From the NCBI RefSeq assembly GCF_004804275.1, contig NZ_STGI01000001.1, forward strand, positions 62,001 to 126,000: a DNA stretch of 64,000 bases. The letters run 5' to 3'. Positions within the stretch are counted from its first letter, which is position 1. Every line of letters starts with the position of its first letter. The position numbers and the translations under genes are program-made. Positions 38,724-50,749 of the stretch are shown piece by piece. The notes under the pieces are model-generated. The model saw nothing but the letters and a program-made list of their open reading frames with translations. It was not told the origin of the DNA and made no database searches. The DNA is from Herbaspirillum sp. ST 5-3 (GTDB lineage: Bacteria; Pseudomonadota; Gammaproteobacteria; Burkholderiales; Burkholderiaceae_D).

Positions 38724-39908
38724 TCAGTCAGCCTGCTTGCGCAGGAATGCCGGGATGTCGTAGGTTTCCATGCCATTCTTTTCCAGCGCGCGCACGGTTT
38801 CGGACGCGGATTCGCGACGCCACACGGCCGGCTTGCTGAGGTTCTCGAATGCCGGCGCTTGCGGCGCGGTTCCGCCGTTGAAGCCGGTGTGCTGCATGAC
38901 CGGCTCATTGTGCGTGCCGGTGCGCAGGACCGGGGTCTGCACCAGTTGCACGTTCTTGCGGGCACGGCCCAGGCCGGTTGCGACCACAGTGACGCGAATG
39001 TCGTCGCCCATGGTGTCGTCGTAAGCGATACCCTGTGCGATCGATGCATCCGGTGCCGCGAATGCACGCACGGTTGCCATGACTTCCTTGATTTCCTTGC
39101 CCTTCAGGCTGCGGCTTGCCGTCACATTGACCAGTACGCCACGCGCGCCGGACAGATCGATGCCGTCCAGCAGCGGCGATGCGACTGCCTGCTCCGCAGC
39201 AATGCGTGCACGATCGACACCCGAGGCCGTCGCCGTACCCATCATCGCCTTGCCCTGCTCGCCCATGATGGTCTTGACGTCGTTGAAGTCGACATTGATA
39301 TGGCCAGGCACGTTGATGATTTCGGCGATGCCGGCCACTGCATTGTTCAGCACATCGTCGGCATGCTGCAGCCATTCGATCATGCTGTCGTCTTCGTAGA
39401 TCTCTTCCAGCTTTTCGTTCAGGATCACGATCAGGGAGTCGACATGCGCGCTCAAGGCTTCCAGGCCTTCGTCGGCGATTTCCATGCACTTCGCGCCTTC
39501 GTAGGAGAAAGGCTTGGAGACGACCGCCACGGTCAGTGCACCAAGTTCCTTCGCCACTTGCGCGACGATCGGCGCTGCGCCGGTGCCGGTGCCGCCGCCC
39601 ATTCCTGCAGCGATGAAGACCATGTGCGCGCCGCGCAGCGCATCCTCGATGCGTGAACGCGAATCTTCAGCCAGCTTGCGGCCGACGTCCGGCTTCATGC
39701 CGGCGCCCAGGCCCGATTCACCGATCTGGATGACGTTGTCCGCCTTCGATTGTGCGAGCGCCTGCGCATCGGTGTTGGCTGCGATGAATTCGACGCCGGA
39801 CACGCCTTTGTTGATCATGTGCTGAACCGCATTTCCCCCTGCTCCGCCAACACCAACAACCTTGATCACCGTCCCCAGATTTGCATTATCAATCATATCG
39901 ATTTCCAT
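38724..39908 (-). CDS. ftsZ: cell division protein FtsZ
   Basis: Tubulin-like GTPase forming the Z ring. 394 residues: GTPase domain with KVVGVGGAGGNAVQHM and the tubulin signature GGGTGTGAAP (about 105-114), the T7 synergy segment NVDFNDVKTIM, a variable linker (about 320-380), and the conserved C-terminal peptide YDIPAFLRKQAD that binds FtsA and ZapD. Last gene of the cluster; a 98-base gap from ftsA may carry an extra promoter. Met5 is an alternative start. Confidence 0.99.
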   Translation of the reverse strand: MEIDMIDNANLGTVIKVVGVGGAGGNAVQHMINKGVSGVEFIAANTDAQALAQSKADNVIQIGESGLGAGMKPDVGRKLAEDSRSRIEDALRGAHMVFIAAGMGGGTGTGAAPIVAQVAKELGALTVAVVSKPFSYEGAKCMEIADEGLEALSAHVDSLIVILNEKLEEIYEDDSMIEWLQHADDVLNNAVAGIAEIINVPGHINVDFNDVKTIMGEQGKAMMGTATASGVDRARIAAEQAVASPLLDGIDLSGARGVLVNVTASRSLKGKEIKEVMATVRAFAAPDASIAQGIAYDDTMGDDIRVTVVATGLGRARKNVQLVQTPVLRTGTHNEPVMQHTGFNGGTAPQAPAFENLSKPAVWRRESASETVRALEKNGMETYDIPAFLRKQAD

Positions 39909-40006
39909 GATGACTCCCTTAGATGATGCAGTTTTCAGTCGTTAATCACCACGCGGTGTGGCGACTAGCAACTGCAAACTGCGGTTAATACACAAGATTA
40001 TTACTA

Positions 40007-41239
40007 TTAAAAATTCCCCAAAAACCACTCTTTCATGCGTTGCCAGACCGCCTTCACCGAACCATCCTGGCGAGTGACGATATGACCGCGCAAATACTGC
40101 TTTTTCGCTTCCAATAACAAACCCAATACTGTCGAATACCGCGGGCTGCGCACGACGTCGGCGAGCTGGCCGCTGTACTCAGGCACGCCGAGGCGGGCCG
40201 GCTTCAGGAAGATGTCTTCCGCCAGTTCCACCATGCCCGGCATCATTGCGGAGCCGCCGGTCAGTACCAGTCCCGACGACAAGACTTCTTCGTAGCCCGA
40301 TTCGCGCACCACTTGATGTACCAGCGCGAACAGTTCTTCCACGCGTGGTTCGATGACTGCAGCCAGCGCCTGACGCGACAAGGTGCGCGGACCGCGGTCG
40401 CCGAGGCCCGGCACTTCCAGCGTCTCGTTCGGGTCGGCCAGCACCTGCTTGGCGACGCCATAGCGCAACTTGATTTCTTCGGCTTCCGCCGTCGGCGTGC
40501 GCACCGCCATCGCGATGTCGTTCGTGATCTGATCGCCGGCGATCGGGATCACCGCCGTGTGGCGAATCGCGCCTTCGGTGAAGATCGCGACGTCGGTCGT
40601 TCCGCCGCCGATGTCGATCAGCACCACGCCAAGCTCTTTTTCGTCAGGCGTGAGCACTGCATCGGCCGATGCCATCGGCTGCAGGATCAGGTCGGAGACT
40701 TCCAGGCCGCAACGGCGTACGCATTTGACGATGTTCTGCACCGCCGACACCGCACCGGTAACGATATGCACCTTCACCTCGAGGCGGATGCCGCTCATGC
40801 CGATCGGCTCGCGCACGTCTTCCTGGCTGTCGACGATGAATTCCTGCGGTACGGTATGCAGCAACTGCTGGTCGGTCGGGATATTGACCGCCTTCGCCGT
40901 CTCGATGACACGTGCCACGTCGGCTGCAGTCACTTCCTTGTCCTTGATCGCCACCATGCCGCTCGAATTGAAGCTGCGGATATGGCTGCCGGCGATGCCG
41001 GTGTAGACGTTCTTGATCTTGCAGTCGGCCATCAGCTCGGCTTCTTCCAGCGCGCGCTGGATCGATTCAACCGTCGCTTCGATGTTGACCACGACCCCCT
41101 TCTTCAGCCCCTTGGACTCGTGCTGTCCCAGCCCGATGACCTCATGCCTCCCGTTAGGCATGACCTCGGCAACCACCGCCACCACTTTGGAAGTGCCGAT
41201 GTCGAGGCCGACGATCAGATTTTTCGCGTCTTTTGTCAT
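40007..41239 (-). CDS. ftsA: cell division protein FtsA
   Basis: Actin-like ATPase tethering FtsZ to the membrane. 410 residues with phosphate-1 motif VGLDIGTSKVVAVVAE, phosphate-2 VVLIDIGGGTTDVAIF, adenosine motif SGLVLTGGSAMMPG, and a C-terminal amphipathic helix (AVWQRMKEWFLGNF) that inserts in the membrane. It begins nine bases after ftsQ. Confidence 0.98.
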   Translation of the reverse strand: MTKDAKNLIVGLDIGTSKVVAVVAEVMPNGRHEVIGLGQHESKGLKKGVVVNIEATVESIQRALEEAELMADCKIKNVYTGIAGSHIRSFNSSGMVAIKDKEVTAADVARVIETAKAVNIPTDQQLLHTVPQEFIVDSQEDVREPIGMSGIRLEVKVHIVTGAVSAVQNIVKCVRRCGLEVSDLILQPMASADAVLTPDEKELGVVLIDIGGGTTDVAIFTEGAIRHTAVIPIAGDQITNDIAMAVRTPTAEAEEIKLRYGVAKQVLADPNETLEVPGLGDRGPRTLSRQALAAVIEPRVEELFALVHQVVRESGYEEVLSSGLVLTGGSAMMPGMVELAEDIFLKPARLGVPEYSGQLADVVRSPRYSTVLGLLLEAKKQYLRGHIVTRQDGSVKAVWQRMKEWFLGNF

Positions 41240-41248
41240 ATTGTCTGC

Positions 41249-42016
41249 TTACTTTTTCCTGCCGTTCACGCCGAACGCTAGTCCTTGGGCTTTCAATGCC
41301 AAGCCGTTCGGATAACGCATGTCCACACTTTCAATCTTGTCCTGCAAGCGCATCACCAACTGCGGATAGATCGCGATCAGTCGATCGACGCGGTCCTTCA
41401 ATGTCGTCTTGCTCTGTTCCCGTCCGAGTTCAACCACCATGCCGTTGTTGAGCCGCACCGTCCATGCATAACGGCCGGACAGCTGCACCGCGTCCGGCGC
41501 CAGGCTGATCGCCTTGAACCAGTCCTGCAGTTCGCGATAGCGCGCCACCACTTCCTTTTCGCTTCCCTCCGGCCCGGCGAATTCCGCCAGTTCACCGTCT
41601 TCCTCGGCCTCGGCCAGGTTGGCGGTAAATACGTCGCCCTTCACCGATACCAGCCGGCCGTCTTCACCCCAGGTTCCCAGCGCCTCGTGCTCGTCGATCG
41701 TCACGATCAGCTTGTTCGGCCATTCGCGCCGCACGGTCGCCTTGCGCACCCATGGCACCGCCTCGAAGGCCTGGCGCACCGCATCCAGATTGGCGGTAAA
41801 AAAATTGCCCTTGATGCGCGGTATTGCCGTTGTCCGCACTGTCGACGGATTAACGTGGCGAAGGTGGATTTCGCCGACACCTTCGATGCGAATTGTCTTC
41901 AGCGTAAACATCGGCCGCTGCGCCACCCACCATAAACCGGACGCGACCAGGCTCAACACCAACAGGCCCAGCAGGGCGTTGGTGGTTGCGTTGAGCATTC
42001 GGACGTCGTGCCACAT
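41249..42016 (-). CDS. ftsQ: cell division protein FtsQ
   Basis: Bitopic divisome protein linking early and late division proteins. 255 residues: short cytoplasmic tail, transmembrane helix at about 12-32 (ALLGLLVLSLVASGLWWVA), POTRA domain (FTLKTIRIEGVGEIHL, VPWVRKATVRREWPNKLIVTIDEHEALGTW) and a beta domain to about 240. It sits 16 bases after ddl and nine before ftsA. Confidence 0.96.
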   Translation of the reverse strand: MWHDVRMLNATTNALLGLLVLSLVASGLWWVAQRPMFTLKTIRIEGVGEIHLRHVNPSTVRTTAIPRIKGNFFTANLDAVRQAFEAVPWVRKATVRREWPNKLIVTIDEHEALGTWGEDGRLVSVKGDVFTANLAEAEEDGELAEFAGPEGSEKEVVARYRELQDWFKAISLAPDAVQLSGRYAWTVRLNNGMVVELGREQSKTTLKDRVDRLIAIYPQLVMRLQDKIESVDMRYPNGLALKAQGLAFGVNGRKK

Positions 42017-42032
42017 GGTCGTCTATATATCC

Positions 42033-43019
42033 TCAGGTCGGGTGCCAGTCTTTCGACGGTTTCAGTTCCAGGTCCGCGGAACGCAAAATCTCCACGCACA
42101 AGTCCTCGTAGCTGATTCCCGCTGCCTTGGCCGACATCGGCACCAAGGAATGCCCGGTCATTCCCGGAGAGGTGTTAATCTCCAGCAGGAACGGCTCGTT
42201 GTCCGCTGCGCGCAGCATGAAATCGACACGCGCCCAACCCGCGCTGCCGAGCGCATTGAAGGCGCGTACGGCGATCGACTGGATGCGCTTGGTCAACTCT
42301 TCATCGAGCGGCGCCGGGCAGAGGTACTGCGTGTCGTCGCTGAAATACTTGTTCTGGTAATCGTAATTGCCCTGCGGCGCGCGGATCTCGACGATCGGCA
42401 AGGCGCGCGCGTTACGGCCTTTTCCGAGCACCGGCACCGTCAGTTCACGCCCGCTCACGAACTCCTCGGCAAGTACCACGTCGTCGTATTTCGCGCAGTG
42501 CGCATAGGCTTCCTGCATGTCGGAGTAGCCGGCCACCTTGCTGATGCCGATGGTGGAACCTTCGTGCGGCGCCTTCAGCATCAGCGGCAATCCGAGTTCG
42601 TCCGGCACCTTGCGCAACTCCTCGTTATTGGCGTTCTTCGAGTCCAGCACGATGAAGCGCGGCGTCGGCAGACTGTGGCTCAACCAGATGCGCTTGGTCA
42701 TCACCTTGTCCATGCCGATGGAGGACGCCATGACACCGGATCCGGTGTAGGGAATGCCCAGTTGCTCCAGCGCGCCTTGCAGCGTGCCGTCTTCGCCGTA
42801 GCGTCCGTGCAGCGCGATGAACACGCGGTTGAATTTCTCTGCTGCCAGTTCCGCCAGGCTGCGTTCGGCCGGGTCGAACCCGTGCGCATCGACACCCTTG
42901 CTCTGCAGCGCCTTCAACACGCCCTGCCCCGACATCAGCGACACCTCGCGCTCGGCGGAGCGACCGCCGTACAGCACGCCGACTTTTCCAAATTCTTTCT
43001 TCAAATCCGTTGCACTCAT
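42033..43019 (-). CDS. ddl: D-alanine--D-alanine ligase
   Basis: ATP-grasp enzyme making the D-Ala-D-Ala dipeptide for the MurF substrate. 328 residues, DdlB-like. It shows [17 protein letters not shown] at the N-terminus, the HGRYGEDG motif, [10 protein letters not shown], an omega loop with YDYQNKY, and the metal-binding [18 protein letters not shown] near the C-terminus. It lies 20 bases behind murC in the dcw operon. Confidence 0.98.
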   Translation of the reverse strand: MSATDLKKEFGKVGVLYGGRSAEREVSLMSGQGVLKALQSKGVDAHGFDPAERSLAELAAEKFNRVFIALHGRYGEDGTLQGALEQLGIPYTGSGVMASSIGMDKVMTKRIWLSHSLPTPRFIVLDSKNANNEELRKVPDELGLPLMLKAPHEGSTIGISKVAGYSDMQEAYAHCAKYDDVVLAEEFVSGRELTVPVLGKGRNARALPIVEIRAPQGNYDYQNKYFSDDTQYLCPAPLDEELTKRIQSIAVRAFNALGSAGWARVDFMLRAADNEPFLLEINTSPGMTGHSLVPMSAKAAGISYEDLCVEILRSADLELKPSKDWHPT

Positions 43020-43039
43020 GATTGATCCTGCTTCAATGC

Positions 43040-44425
43040 TCAGATTCCCTGAGCCAGTTTGCCGGGCACGCCGCTGATCGAACCGGCGCCCATGGTGATC
43101 ACCACATCGCCATCTTTTGCCATGTTCATGATCGTCGCCGGCATGTCGGCGATGTCTTCCACAAATATCGGTTCCACCTTGCCCAGCACGCGCAGCGCGT
43201 GTGCCAGCGCGCGACCGTCCGCGGCGACGATAGGCTGTTCACCAGCCGGGTAGACGTCGGCCAGCACCAGCGCGTCCACCGAGGACATGACTTTCACGAA
43301 GTCCTCGAACAGGTCGCGCGTGCGCGTGTAACGGTGCGGCTGGAAAGCCAGCACGATGCGGCGCCCCGGGAAGGCGCCGCGCGCGGCGCCCAGTGTCGCA
43401 GCCATTTCCACCGGATGGTGGCCGTAGTCGTCGACCAGCGTGAACGCGCCGCCTGCCGGCAGCTTGATCTCGCCGTAGCGCGTAAAGCGGCGTCCAACGC
43501 CGTTGAACTCGCGCAACGCCTTCTGTGTGGCGACATCCTTGACGCCCACCTCGCGCGCAATGGCGATGGCCGCGCAGGCATTCTGCACATTGTGCATGCC
43601 GGGCTGGTTCAAACGGACGACCAGCGGCGCGTAGCCGTCCTGGATCACGGTGAATTCCATGTGGGTGTCAACCGCCTTCGCGTCAATTGCCCTGACCTGC
43701 GCATCTTCATGAAAGCCATAGGTGAGGATAGGCTTGGCGATGAAGGGCATGATTTCGCGCACGTTGGGGTCGTCGATGCACAGCATCACGACGCCATAAA
43801 ACGGCAGGCGCTGCGTGAATTCGACGAAGGCCTGCTTCAGCTTTGCGAAGCTGTGGTCGTAGGTCTCCATGTGGTCGGCATCGATGTTGGTGATGACTTC
43901 GATGCAGGGCGACAGGTTCAGGAAGGATGCGTCGGACTCGTCCGCTTCGGCAACGATGAAGTCGCCGGCGCCCAGCTTGGCGTTGGCGCCGGCGCTGTTC
44001 AGGCGGCCGCCAATCACGAAGGTCGGGTCCAGGCCGCCCTCGGCCAGCACGCTGGCAACCAGGCTGGTGGTAGTGGTCTTGCCATGGGTGCCGGCAATCG
44101 CAATGCCCTGCTTCAGGCGCATCAATTCGGCCAGCATGACAGCACGCGGCACGATCGGAATGCGTTTGGCTCGTCCCGCGACCACTTCGGGGTTGTCGCC
44201 CTTGACGGCGGTGGAGGTCACGATCGCGTCGGCATGCTCGATGTTTTCCGCTGCGTGACCCAGGCTCACCTTCGCACCCAGTTCCGACAGACGCTGGGTG
44301 GCTGCATTGCTGCCCAGGTCCGATCCGGACACGGTGTATCCCAGGTTCAGCAACACCTCCGCAATGCCGCTCATCCCTGAGCCGCCGATGCCGACGAAGT
44401 GAATGTTTTTGACTTTATGTTTCAT
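43040..44425 (-). CDS. murC: UDP-N-acetylmuramate--L-alanine ligase
   Basis: Mur ligase adding the first stem-peptide residue, L-Ala, to UDP-MurNAc. About 461 residues with the three Mur domains: Rossmann [19 protein letters not shown], central ATPase [21 protein letters not shown], and the C-terminal domain with DDYGHHPVE. The start at ATG 44425 ([15 protein letters not shown]) overlaps the murG stop in an ATGA; the open frame upstream of it is antisense-like residue from murG. Confidence 0.98.
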   Translation of the reverse strand: MKHKVKNIHFVGIGGSGMSGIAEVLLNLGYTVSGSDLGSNAATQRLSELGAKVSLGHAAENIEHADAIVTSTAVKGDNPEVVAGRAKRIPIVPRAVMLAELMRLKQGIAIAGTHGKTTTTSLVASVLAEGGLDPTFVIGGRLNSAGANAKLGAGDFIVAEADESDASFLNLSPCIEVITNIDADHMETYDHSFAKLKQAFVEFTQRLPFYGVVMLCIDDPNVREIMPFIAKPILTYGFHEDAQVRAIDAKAVDTHMEFTVIQDGYAPLVVRLNQPGMHNVQNACAAIAIAREVGVKDVATQKALREFNGVGRRFTRYGEIKLPAGGAFTLVDDYGHHPVEMAATLGAARGAFPGRRIVLAFQPHRYTRTRDLFEDFVKVMSSVDALVLADVYPAGEQPIVAADGRALAHALRVLGKVEPIFVEDIADMPATIMNMAKDGDVVITMGAGSISGVPGKLAQGI

Positions 44426-45498
44426 GCTTGTGTGGCTAATTCTTCCAGTACATTTGCGATCGTTTCGTTCGCCTGGCGCCTGCCTATGGCATGCGCCGCC
44501 TCTGCCATCGTCTTGCATGCATCACGCGGGAGCGACTGCAGCAGCTGCGACAAACGCTCCGGGTTCAATTCAGTTTGCGGCAGATGGATTGCCGCTTTTT
44601 GGCTCGCCATCCATTGCGCGTTGTCGCGCTGATGCGAGGTGGTCGAGGCCACCAGGGGTACCAGCACGCTGGCGACGCCCGCCGCCGTCAGTTCCGATAC
44701 GGTGATCGCGCCGGCGCGGCAGATCACCAAATCCGCCTCGGCGTAACGGCGGGGCATGTCGTCGATGAAATCCACCACTTCCGCTTGCACCTGTGCGTTC
44801 GCATAGGCGCTGCGCAGCGCGTCGATGTGCTGCTTGCCCGATTGATGGGTGACGGTCGGCCTGGCGGCGACAGGAATTCGAGCGAGAGCCGCCGGCAGAC
44901 ACTCGTTCAGCGCTTTTGCGCCCAGGCTGCCGCCCACGACCAGCAAGCGCAACGGGCCGGTGCGGCCGGCAAAGCGTTGTGCGGGCAGCGGCACGTCCAT
45001 GATTTCCTTGCGCACCGGATTGCCGGTCACCATCGCCTTGCTCGCGGCAGCGCCGAAGTCGGCGGGAAATCCGAACAACACGCGTTTGGCCATTGGCGCG
45101 AGCGTCTTGTTCGACAGCAGCAAGGCTGCATCGGCATTGACCAGCGCCAGCGGAACGCCGCGCAGTTTCGCCATCATGCCGCCGGGAACAGTCACGTAAC
45201 CGCCCATGCCAAGGACCACGTCCGGCTTGCGGCGTCCGATGATGTTGAAGCACGAGGCAAACGCGCCGGCCAGTTTGAACATGCCGCGCACGGTATGTGC
45301 GAGTCCCTTGCCGCGCACGCCGGCGAAGTCGATCGAATCCATCTCGATCCTGTGCTTCGGAACGATGTCGCGCTCCATGCCGTGCATGGTGCCCAGCCAG
45401 GAAACCTGCCAGCCGCGCGCCTGCATCGTTTGCGCGATCGCAAGACCAGGAAAAATATGACCGCCGGTTCCCGCTGCCATGATCAAAAGGCGTTTCAT
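44422..45498 (-). CDS. murG: lipid II synthase MurG
   Basis: Peripheral membrane GT28 glycosyltransferase transferring GlcNAc from UDP-GlcNAc to lipid I on the cytoplasmic face. About 358 residues. It contains the [16 protein letters not shown] diphosphate loop, [11 protein letters not shown], the second glycine loop [13 protein letters not shown], and the UDP-binding [16 protein letters not shown]. The start at ATG 45498 overlaps the ftsW stop (ATGA). Confidence 0.98.
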   Translation of the reverse strand: MKRLLIMAAGTGGHIFPGLAIAQTMQARGWQVSWLGTMHGMERDIVPKHRIEMDSIDFAGVRGKGLAHTVRGMFKLAGAFASCFNIIGRRKPDVVLGMGGYVTVPGGMMAKLRGVPLALVNADAALLLSNKTLAPMAKRVLFGFPADFGAAASKAMVTGNPVRKEIMDVPLPAQRFAGRTGPLRLLVVGGSLGAKALNECLPAALARIPVAARPTVTHQSGKQHIDALRSAYANAQVQAEVVDFIDDMPRRYAEADLVICRAGAITVSELTAAGVASVLVPLVASTTSHQRDNAQWMASQKAAIHLPQTELNPERLSQLLQSLPRDACKTMAEAAHAIGRRQANETIANVLEELATQA

Positions 45499-46703
45499 AT
45501 GCGTCCTCCCCGCATCAGGACACGATTCTCGTAGTCGATGCGCAGCAGGATGGCGAGACCGATGCAATTGATCAGTACGCCGGAGCCGCCATAACTCATC
45601 AGCGGCAAAGTCAAACCCTTGGTCGGCAACAAGCCGAGATTCACACCCATGTTAATAAACGCCTGTACACCAATCCAGATTCCAATTCCCTTTGCCGCCA
45701 GACCTGCGAAGGTCAGGTCCATCGCAATCGCCTGCCGGCCGATTTCAAACGCGCGCTTGACGATCCAGTAGAACAGCATCACGACCACCAGCACGCCCAC
45801 GAAACCGAGTTCCTCGCCAATGACTGCCAGCAGGAAGTCGGTGTGCGCTTCGGGCAGGTAATGCAGTTTTTCCACGCTGCCGCCGAGTCCCACGCCGAAC
45901 AACTCGCCGCGACCGAATGCAATCAGCGAGTGGGAAAGCTGGTAAGCCTTGCCCAATGCATTCTCTTCCGTCCACGGATTCAGGTACGCGAAAATCCGCT
46001 CGCGCCGCCAGGGTGACAACACGATCACCAAACTGAAAATACCGACCAGTGTCGCGCCGATGCCGCCGAACCAGATGCCGTTGATCCCGCCGAGGAACAA
46101 GATGCCCATCGCGATGCAGACGATCACACCGAATGCGCCGAGATCCGGCTCCAGCAGCAGCAACAGACCGACAAACCCGATCGCCACCGTCATCGGCATG
46201 AAGCCTTTGGTCAGCTTGTGCATCACTTCCTGCTTGCGCACCGTGTAGTTGGCCGCATACAGCACGACAAACAGCTTCATCAGTTCCGATGGCTGCAGGT
46301 TGAACACCTTGAACGGCAGCCAGCGCTTGGCGCCGTTGACGCCTTTGCCGATGCCGGGAATCAGCACCAGCACGAGCAGTGCGAGCGTCCCCACGAACAG
46401 GTAAGGAGCAAGGCGCTGCCAGGTCTCGACCCGCACGCGAAAAGTGAGCAAGCCGGCCAGCATGGAAATCGCAATGAAGCTTGCCTGCCTGACCAGGAAA
46501 TGCGAATTCTTGTAGCTTGCGTATTTCGGCGAGTCGGGCAACGAAATCGACGCGGAGTACACCATCACCATCCCGAACAGCATCAGAAGCACGACCACCC
46601 ACACCAGCGGCTGGTCATACTCCATCATCTTCGAACGCTGCACGACGCCGGGCAGCGGCGCCTGCGCGGACGGAGACGAAAAGGATGGCATCGCAAATTT
46701 CAT
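45495..46703 (-). CDS. ftsW: SEDS glycosyltransferase FtsW
   Basis: Divisome SEDS peptidoglycan polymerase acting with FtsI. 402 residues with about ten membrane segments. The conserved [38 protein letters not shown] (catalytic Asp) and [25 protein letters not shown] regions are present. Both ends overlap neighbours by four bases (murD and murG), indicating translational coupling. Confidence 0.98.
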   Translation of the reverse strand: MKFAMPSFSSPSAQAPLPGVVQRSKMMEYDQPLVWVVVLLMLFGMVMVYSASISLPDSPKYASYKNSHFLVRQASFIAISMLAGLLTFRVRVETWQRLAPYLFVGTLALLVLVLIPGIGKGVNGAKRWLPFKVFNLQPSELMKLFVVLYAANYTVRKQEVMHKLTKGFMPMTVAIGFVGLLLLLEPDLGAFGVIVCIAMGILFLGGINGIWFGGIGATLVGIFSLVIVLSPWRRERIFAYLNPWTEENALGKAYQLSHSLIAFGRGELFGVGLGGSVEKLHYLPEAHTDFLLAVIGEELGFVGVLVVVMLFYWIVKRAFEIGRQAIAMDLTFAGLAAKGIGIWIGVQAFINMGVNLGLLPTKGLTLPLMSYGGSGVLINCIGLAILLRIDYENRVLMRGGRI

Positions 46704-48193
46704 GAGAGCACCTCGCCCCGCGACAGCGCCACTTCACGTACCGCATCGACAAACACCTGCGCGCGATGCGCGTAATTCCTGAACATGTCCAGGCTCGCGC
46801 AGGCCGGCGACAGCAGCACCGCGTCGCCGGCTTGCGCCAGTTCGGAGGCCTTTTGCACTGCGCCTTCCAAGGTCTCGCAATCGATCAGATCCACGCCCGT
46901 TTGCGCGGCCGCGCTTCGGATGGCTTGCGCATCCTTGCCGATCAGCAGCACGGCGCGCACATATTTGGCAATGGGTTCCGCCAATGGTGCAAAATCCTGG
47001 CCTTTGCCGTCACCGCCGGCGATCAGGACCAGTCGACCCGATCCGCCCTGCGACAAGCCGAGACCATTCAGCGCCGCGACAGTGGCGCCGACGTTGGTTC
47101 CCTTGCTGTCATCGTAGTAATCGACGCCACCGACGTTGGCAATCAGTTCAACCCGGTGCGGTTCGCCGCGATAGTCGCGCAAGCCATGCAGGAGCGGCGC
47201 CAGGGGCAGCCCGATCGCACGGCATAGAGCCAGTGCCGCGAGCGCATTGACCGCGTTATGCTGCCCGCGGATCTTGAGCGCGTCAGCCGGCATCAGGCGA
47301 TTGAGGATGATGGGCAGTTCGACGCTGTCTTTCTTGCGGCGGCGTTTTTCGCCATCTTCCGACGCAATCGCCGTGGACAGCCACTGCATGCCGTTGTCCT
47401 CGACCAGGCCGAAACACTCCGGACGGTCGGGTTCGTCTGCACCAAAACTGATGTTGGTGGCAAGCGGCGATGCCATCTGCATCACGCGCGGGTCGTCGCG
47501 GTTGAGCAAGCGAATGGTTTGGCTGCCAAAGATGCGCGCCTTGTCCGCCGCATAGGCGTCCATGTCGCCATGCCAGTCGAGATGATCCTGTGTGACATTG
47601 AGCACGGTCGCGACATCCGCCTGCAAGCTGTAGGTGGTATGCAACTGGAAGCTCGACAGCTCGAGCACCCAGACCTGCGGCAGATCGTCGGCGTCCAGCG
47701 CCGCGCGCAGCACATCGAGTGCGGCCGGGCTGATATTGCCGGCGACTTGCGTTTTCAGGCCGGCGCGGCGGCAAAGCAGGCCGGTCAGGCTGGTGACGGT
47801 GGTCTTGCCGTTGGTGCCGGTGATCGCAATCACTTTCGGTGCGTACTCGCGTTCCGTACGGAGTGCGGCGAGCGCCTGCGCGAACAATTCGATCTCGCCC
47901 CACAAGGGGATATTCTTTTCCTGCGCTGCCGGCACGATCTCGACCAGCTCCCGACCGGGTGCAAGCCCCGGGCTGACAGCAACGAAGTCGATACCATCCA
48001 GCAGGCCAGCGGTGAACGGGCCGCTGACGAATTCCACCTCCGGCACCGCCTCGCGCAACGCAGGCAAGCGTTCCGGCTCCGGGCGCGTGTCGGCCACGCG
48101 CAGCGTCGCGCCGCAGCGCGCGAGCCATTGCGCCATCGCCAGACCGGATTCGCCCAGTCCGAGTACGAGTACGTGTTTGCCTTGGTAGTCCAT
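46700..48193 (-). CDS. murD: UDP-N-acetylmuramoylalanine--D-glutamate ligase
   Basis: Adds D-Glu to UDP-MurNAc-L-Ala. 497 residues, somewhat long because of an insertion around residues 285-300 ([13 protein letters not shown]). Motifs: [42 protein letters not shown], and the C-terminal domain with [18 protein letters not shown] and [12 protein letters not shown]. It overlaps mraY by one base and ftsW by four. Confidence 0.97.
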   Translation of the reverse strand: MDYQGKHVLVLGLGESGLAMAQWLARCGATLRVADTRPEPERLPALREAVPEVEFVSGPFTAGLLDGIDFVAVSPGLAPGRELVEIVPAAQEKNIPLWGEIELFAQALAALRTEREYAPKVIAITGTNGKTTVTSLTGLLCRRAGLKTQVAGNISPAALDVLRAALDADDLPQVWVLELSSFQLHTTYSLQADVATVLNVTQDHLDWHGDMDAYAADKARIFGSQTIRLLNRDDPRVMQMASPLATNISFGADEPDRPECFGLVEDNGMQWLSTAIASEDGEKRRRKKDSVELPIILNRLMPADALKIRGQHNAVNALAALALCRAIGLPLAPLLHGLRDYRGEPHRVELIANVGGVDYYDDSKGTNVGATVAALNGLGLSQGGSGRLVLIAGGDGKGQDFAPLAEPIAKYVRAVLLIGKDAQAIRSAAAQTGVDLIDCETLEGAVQKASELAQAGDAVLLSPACASLDMFRNYAHRAQVFVDAVREVALSRGEVLS

Positions 48194-49362
48194 CAGCGCA
48201 GTTTCAAGGTCGAGAGTCCGAACAACACCAGCATCATCGTGATGATCCAGAAGCGCACCACGACTTTCGTTTCTTTCCAGCCCTTTTGTTCAAAATGGTG
48301 ATGCAGCGGCGCCATCAGCAGGATGCGACGGCCAACGCCGAAACGCTTTTTCGTGTATTTGAAATAAGCGACCTGCATCATCACCGACAGCGTCTCCACC
48401 ACGAAGATGCCGCCCATGATGAACAGTACGACTTCCTGGCGCACGATCACGGCGACGGTGCCGAGTGCTCCACCCAGCGCCAGTGCGCCGACGTCGCCCA
48501 TGAAGACCTGCGCGGGATGCGCGTTATACCAGAGGAAGGCCAGGCCCGCGCCTGACATCGCGCCGCAGAAGATCAGCAATTCGGCCGCGCCGGGAATGTG
48601 CGGAATGAACAGGTATTTCGCATACACCGCGCTGCCCGTCAGGTAAGCAATCAGGCCGAGCGCGGAACCGACCATCACGGTCGGCATGATCGCCAGGCCG
48701 TCGAGGCCGTCCGTCAGGTTGACCGCGTTACTGGTGCCGACGATCACGAAGTAGGTCAGCGCCATGAAGCCCCATACGCCCAGCGGATAACTGATGGTCT
48801 TGAAGAAGGGGACGATCAGGTCGGCTTTCGGCGGCAGGTCGAGGTTGAAGCCGGACTGCACCCACGCAATGAACAGTTGCCAGACCTTGGTGTTGGTCGG
48901 CGCAGAAACGGAGAACGCCAGGTAGATCGCCGCAACGATACCGATCAGCGACTGCCAGAAATACTTCTCCTTCGAGGACATGCCTTCCGGGTTCTTGTAC
49001 ACCACCTTGCGATAGTCATCGACCCAGCCGATGGCGCCATAGCCGAGCGTCACGACCAGCACCACCCAGACGAAACGGTTGCTCCAGTCGGACCACAACA
49101 GGGTCGAAATGCCGATCGCGAGCAGGATCAGGGCACCGCCCATGGTCGGCGTGCCGGATTTGATCAGGTGGGTCTGCGGACCATCGGTGCGCACGGCCTG
49201 CCCGACCTTCAGGCGGGTCAGCATGCGAATCATCGCCGGGCCGGCGAGCAGGCCGATCGCCAGCGCCGTCAGCGTGGCGAACACCGCGCGGAAGGTAATG
49301 AAGTTGAAGACCCGCAGCGGGCCGAGGTCTTGTTGAAAATATTGTGCTAGCCAGAGCAGCAT
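48193..49362 (-). CDS. mraY: phospho-N-acetylmuramoyl-pentapeptide transferase
   Basis: Integral membrane enzyme making lipid I from UDP-MurNAc-pentapeptide and undecaprenyl phosphate. 389 residues, ten helices. Signatures include [15 protein letters not shown], the Asp-rich GWVDDYRKV and [11 protein letters not shown], and [14 protein letters not shown]. It ends with the [20 protein letters not shown] segment. One base separates it from murF. Confidence 0.98.
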   Translation of the reverse strand: MLLWLAQYFQQDLGPLRVFNFITFRAVFATLTALAIGLLAGPAMIRMLTRLKVGQAVRTDGPQTHLIKSGTPTMGGALILLAIGISTLLWSDWSNRFVWVVLVVTLGYGAIGWVDDYRKVVYKNPEGMSSKEKYFWQSLIGIVAAIYLAFSVSAPTNTKVWQLFIAWVQSGFNLDLPPKADLIVPFFKTISYPLGVWGFMALTYFVIVGTSNAVNLTDGLDGLAIMPTVMVGSALGLIAYLTGSAVYAKYLFIPHIPGAAELLIFCGAMSGAGLAFLWYNAHPAQVFMGDVGALALGGALGTVAVIVRQEVVLFIMGGIFVVETLSVMMQVAYFKYTKKRFGVGRRILLMAPLHHHFEQKGWKETKVVVRFWIITMMLVLFGLSTLKLR

Positions 49363-49363
49363 G

Positions 49364-50749
49364 TCAGTGAGATCCCTGTCCTTGATCGATTTGATTGACG
49401 AGGTGCTGGACTACACGCTCCATCTTCATGAAACGCGAGCCCTTCACCAGCGCCGTCGTGCCGGCGGAAACAAGACTCTCGGCTGCCTGGTTGATCGATT
49501 CGATATTGTCGAAATGCCTTGCTGCCGAGCCGAACGCCGCGCTTGCATGGCACGCCAATTCGCCCAGTGTCAGCAAATGCTCGATCCCCTTGTCACGCGC
49601 ATAAGCGCCGATCTCGACATGGAACTGCGGGCCTTCGTCGCCCACTTCGCCCATGTCGCCCAGCACCAGCACCCGCGGTCCGGCGGCGTGCGACAACACA
49701 TCGATTGCCGCGCGTACCGAATCCGGGTTGGCGTTGTAGGTATCGTCGATCACCAAGGCACCACTCTTTGCCGTCTTGCGCTGCAAGCGGCCATTGACCG
49801 GCGCGAATGCCTCAAGGCCGCGGACTACCGCATCCTGAGACACGCCGATCGCGAGCGCGCATGCCGTCGCTGCCAGGGCATTTCGCACGTTGTGCACGCC
49901 TGCGGCAGAGAGCTTTACCTGGAAATGTTTCCCACCGGCAGTAATGGACAGGTCACTGCCGAAATCGTTCACCTGAAATGTACAGCTCACATCCGCGTCC
50001 TGCGACAGACCGAATGTCAATGCCTTGCGTTGGCCGGCGTACGCGCGCCACAAGGATGTATAGGTGTCATCGGCCGGGAATACCGCGACACCATCCGCCG
50101 GCAGCCCCATGATCACGCCGCCGTTTTCCTTCGCGACCGCTTCCACGCTTTCCATGAATTCCTGGTGTTCGCGTTGTGCGTTGTTCACCAGGCCGACGGT
50201 CGGCAATGCTATTCCGGTAATCGTGGCGATTTCGCCCGGATGATTCATGCCGAGCTCGATCACCGCCGCCTTGTACGAGGCGTTCAGACGGAACACGGTG
50301 AGCGGCACGCCGATGTCATTGTTCAGATTGCCGCGCGTGGCGAGGATCTGGTCCGCGCCGAATGCCGCTGCGAGGACAGAAGCGATCATTTCCTTGACCG
50401 TCGTCTTGCCGTTGCTGCCGGTAACCCCGATGACCGGCAAGGTAAACTGGCGGCGCCAGTGACGTGCAATTTCGCCAAGCGCGACACGCGTATCCGGCAC
50501 CACCAGCGCCGGTACCGTCAGGCCTTCCGGCACTCGCTCCACCACAACCGCGGCCGCGCCCTTGGCCGCGACCTCGTTCAAAAAATCATGCGCGTCAAAG
50601 CGTTCGCCGCGCAAGGCGACGAACAAACACCCAACGGATACCTGACGGCTGTCGGTCGACACGCCGTCGAATGCTGCATCGGTCGCGGTGTTGTTCACCA
50701 CGACGGCACTCGAAATCCATGGCTGCAATTCAGCCAATGATGATTTCAT
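49364..50749 (-). CDS. murF: UDP-MurNAc-tripeptide--D-alanyl-D-alanine ligase
   Basis: Adds the D-Ala-D-Ala dipeptide to complete the stem peptide. 461 residues with [24 protein letters not shown], the ATPase loop [24 protein letters not shown], and C-terminal [20 protein letters not shown]. It starts on the last base of the murE stop (TAATG), so murE and murF are separate but coupled proteins, not a fusion as in some betaproteobacteria. Confidence 0.98.
   Translation of the reverse strand: MKSSLAELQPWISSAVVVNNTATDAAFDGVSTDSRQVSVGCLFVALRGERFDAHDFLNEVAAKGAAAVVVERVPEGLTVPALVVPDTRVALGEIARHWRRQFTLPVIGVTGSNGKTTVKEMIASVLAAAFGADQILATRGNLNNDIGVPLTVFRLNASYKAAVIELGMNHPGEIATITGIALPTVGLVNNAQREHQEFMESVEAVAKENGGVIMGLPADGVAVFPADDTYTSLWRAYAGQRKALTFGLSQDADVSCTFQVNDFGSDLSITAGGKHFQVKLSAAGVHNVRNALAATACALAIGVSQDAVVRGLEAFAPVNGRLQRKTAKSGALVIDDTYNANPDSVRAAIDVLSHAAGPRVLVLGDMGEVGDEGPQFHVEIGAYARDKGIEHLLTLGELACHASAAFGSAARHFDNIESINQAAESLVSAGTTALVKGSRFMKMERVVQHLVNQIDQGQGSH

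Noticed and set aside
43022-44380. 452-codon plus-strand open frame opposite murC
   Set aside because: Shadow of the real murC frame; His/Arg/Gln-rich composition typical of the antisense of GC-rich genes.
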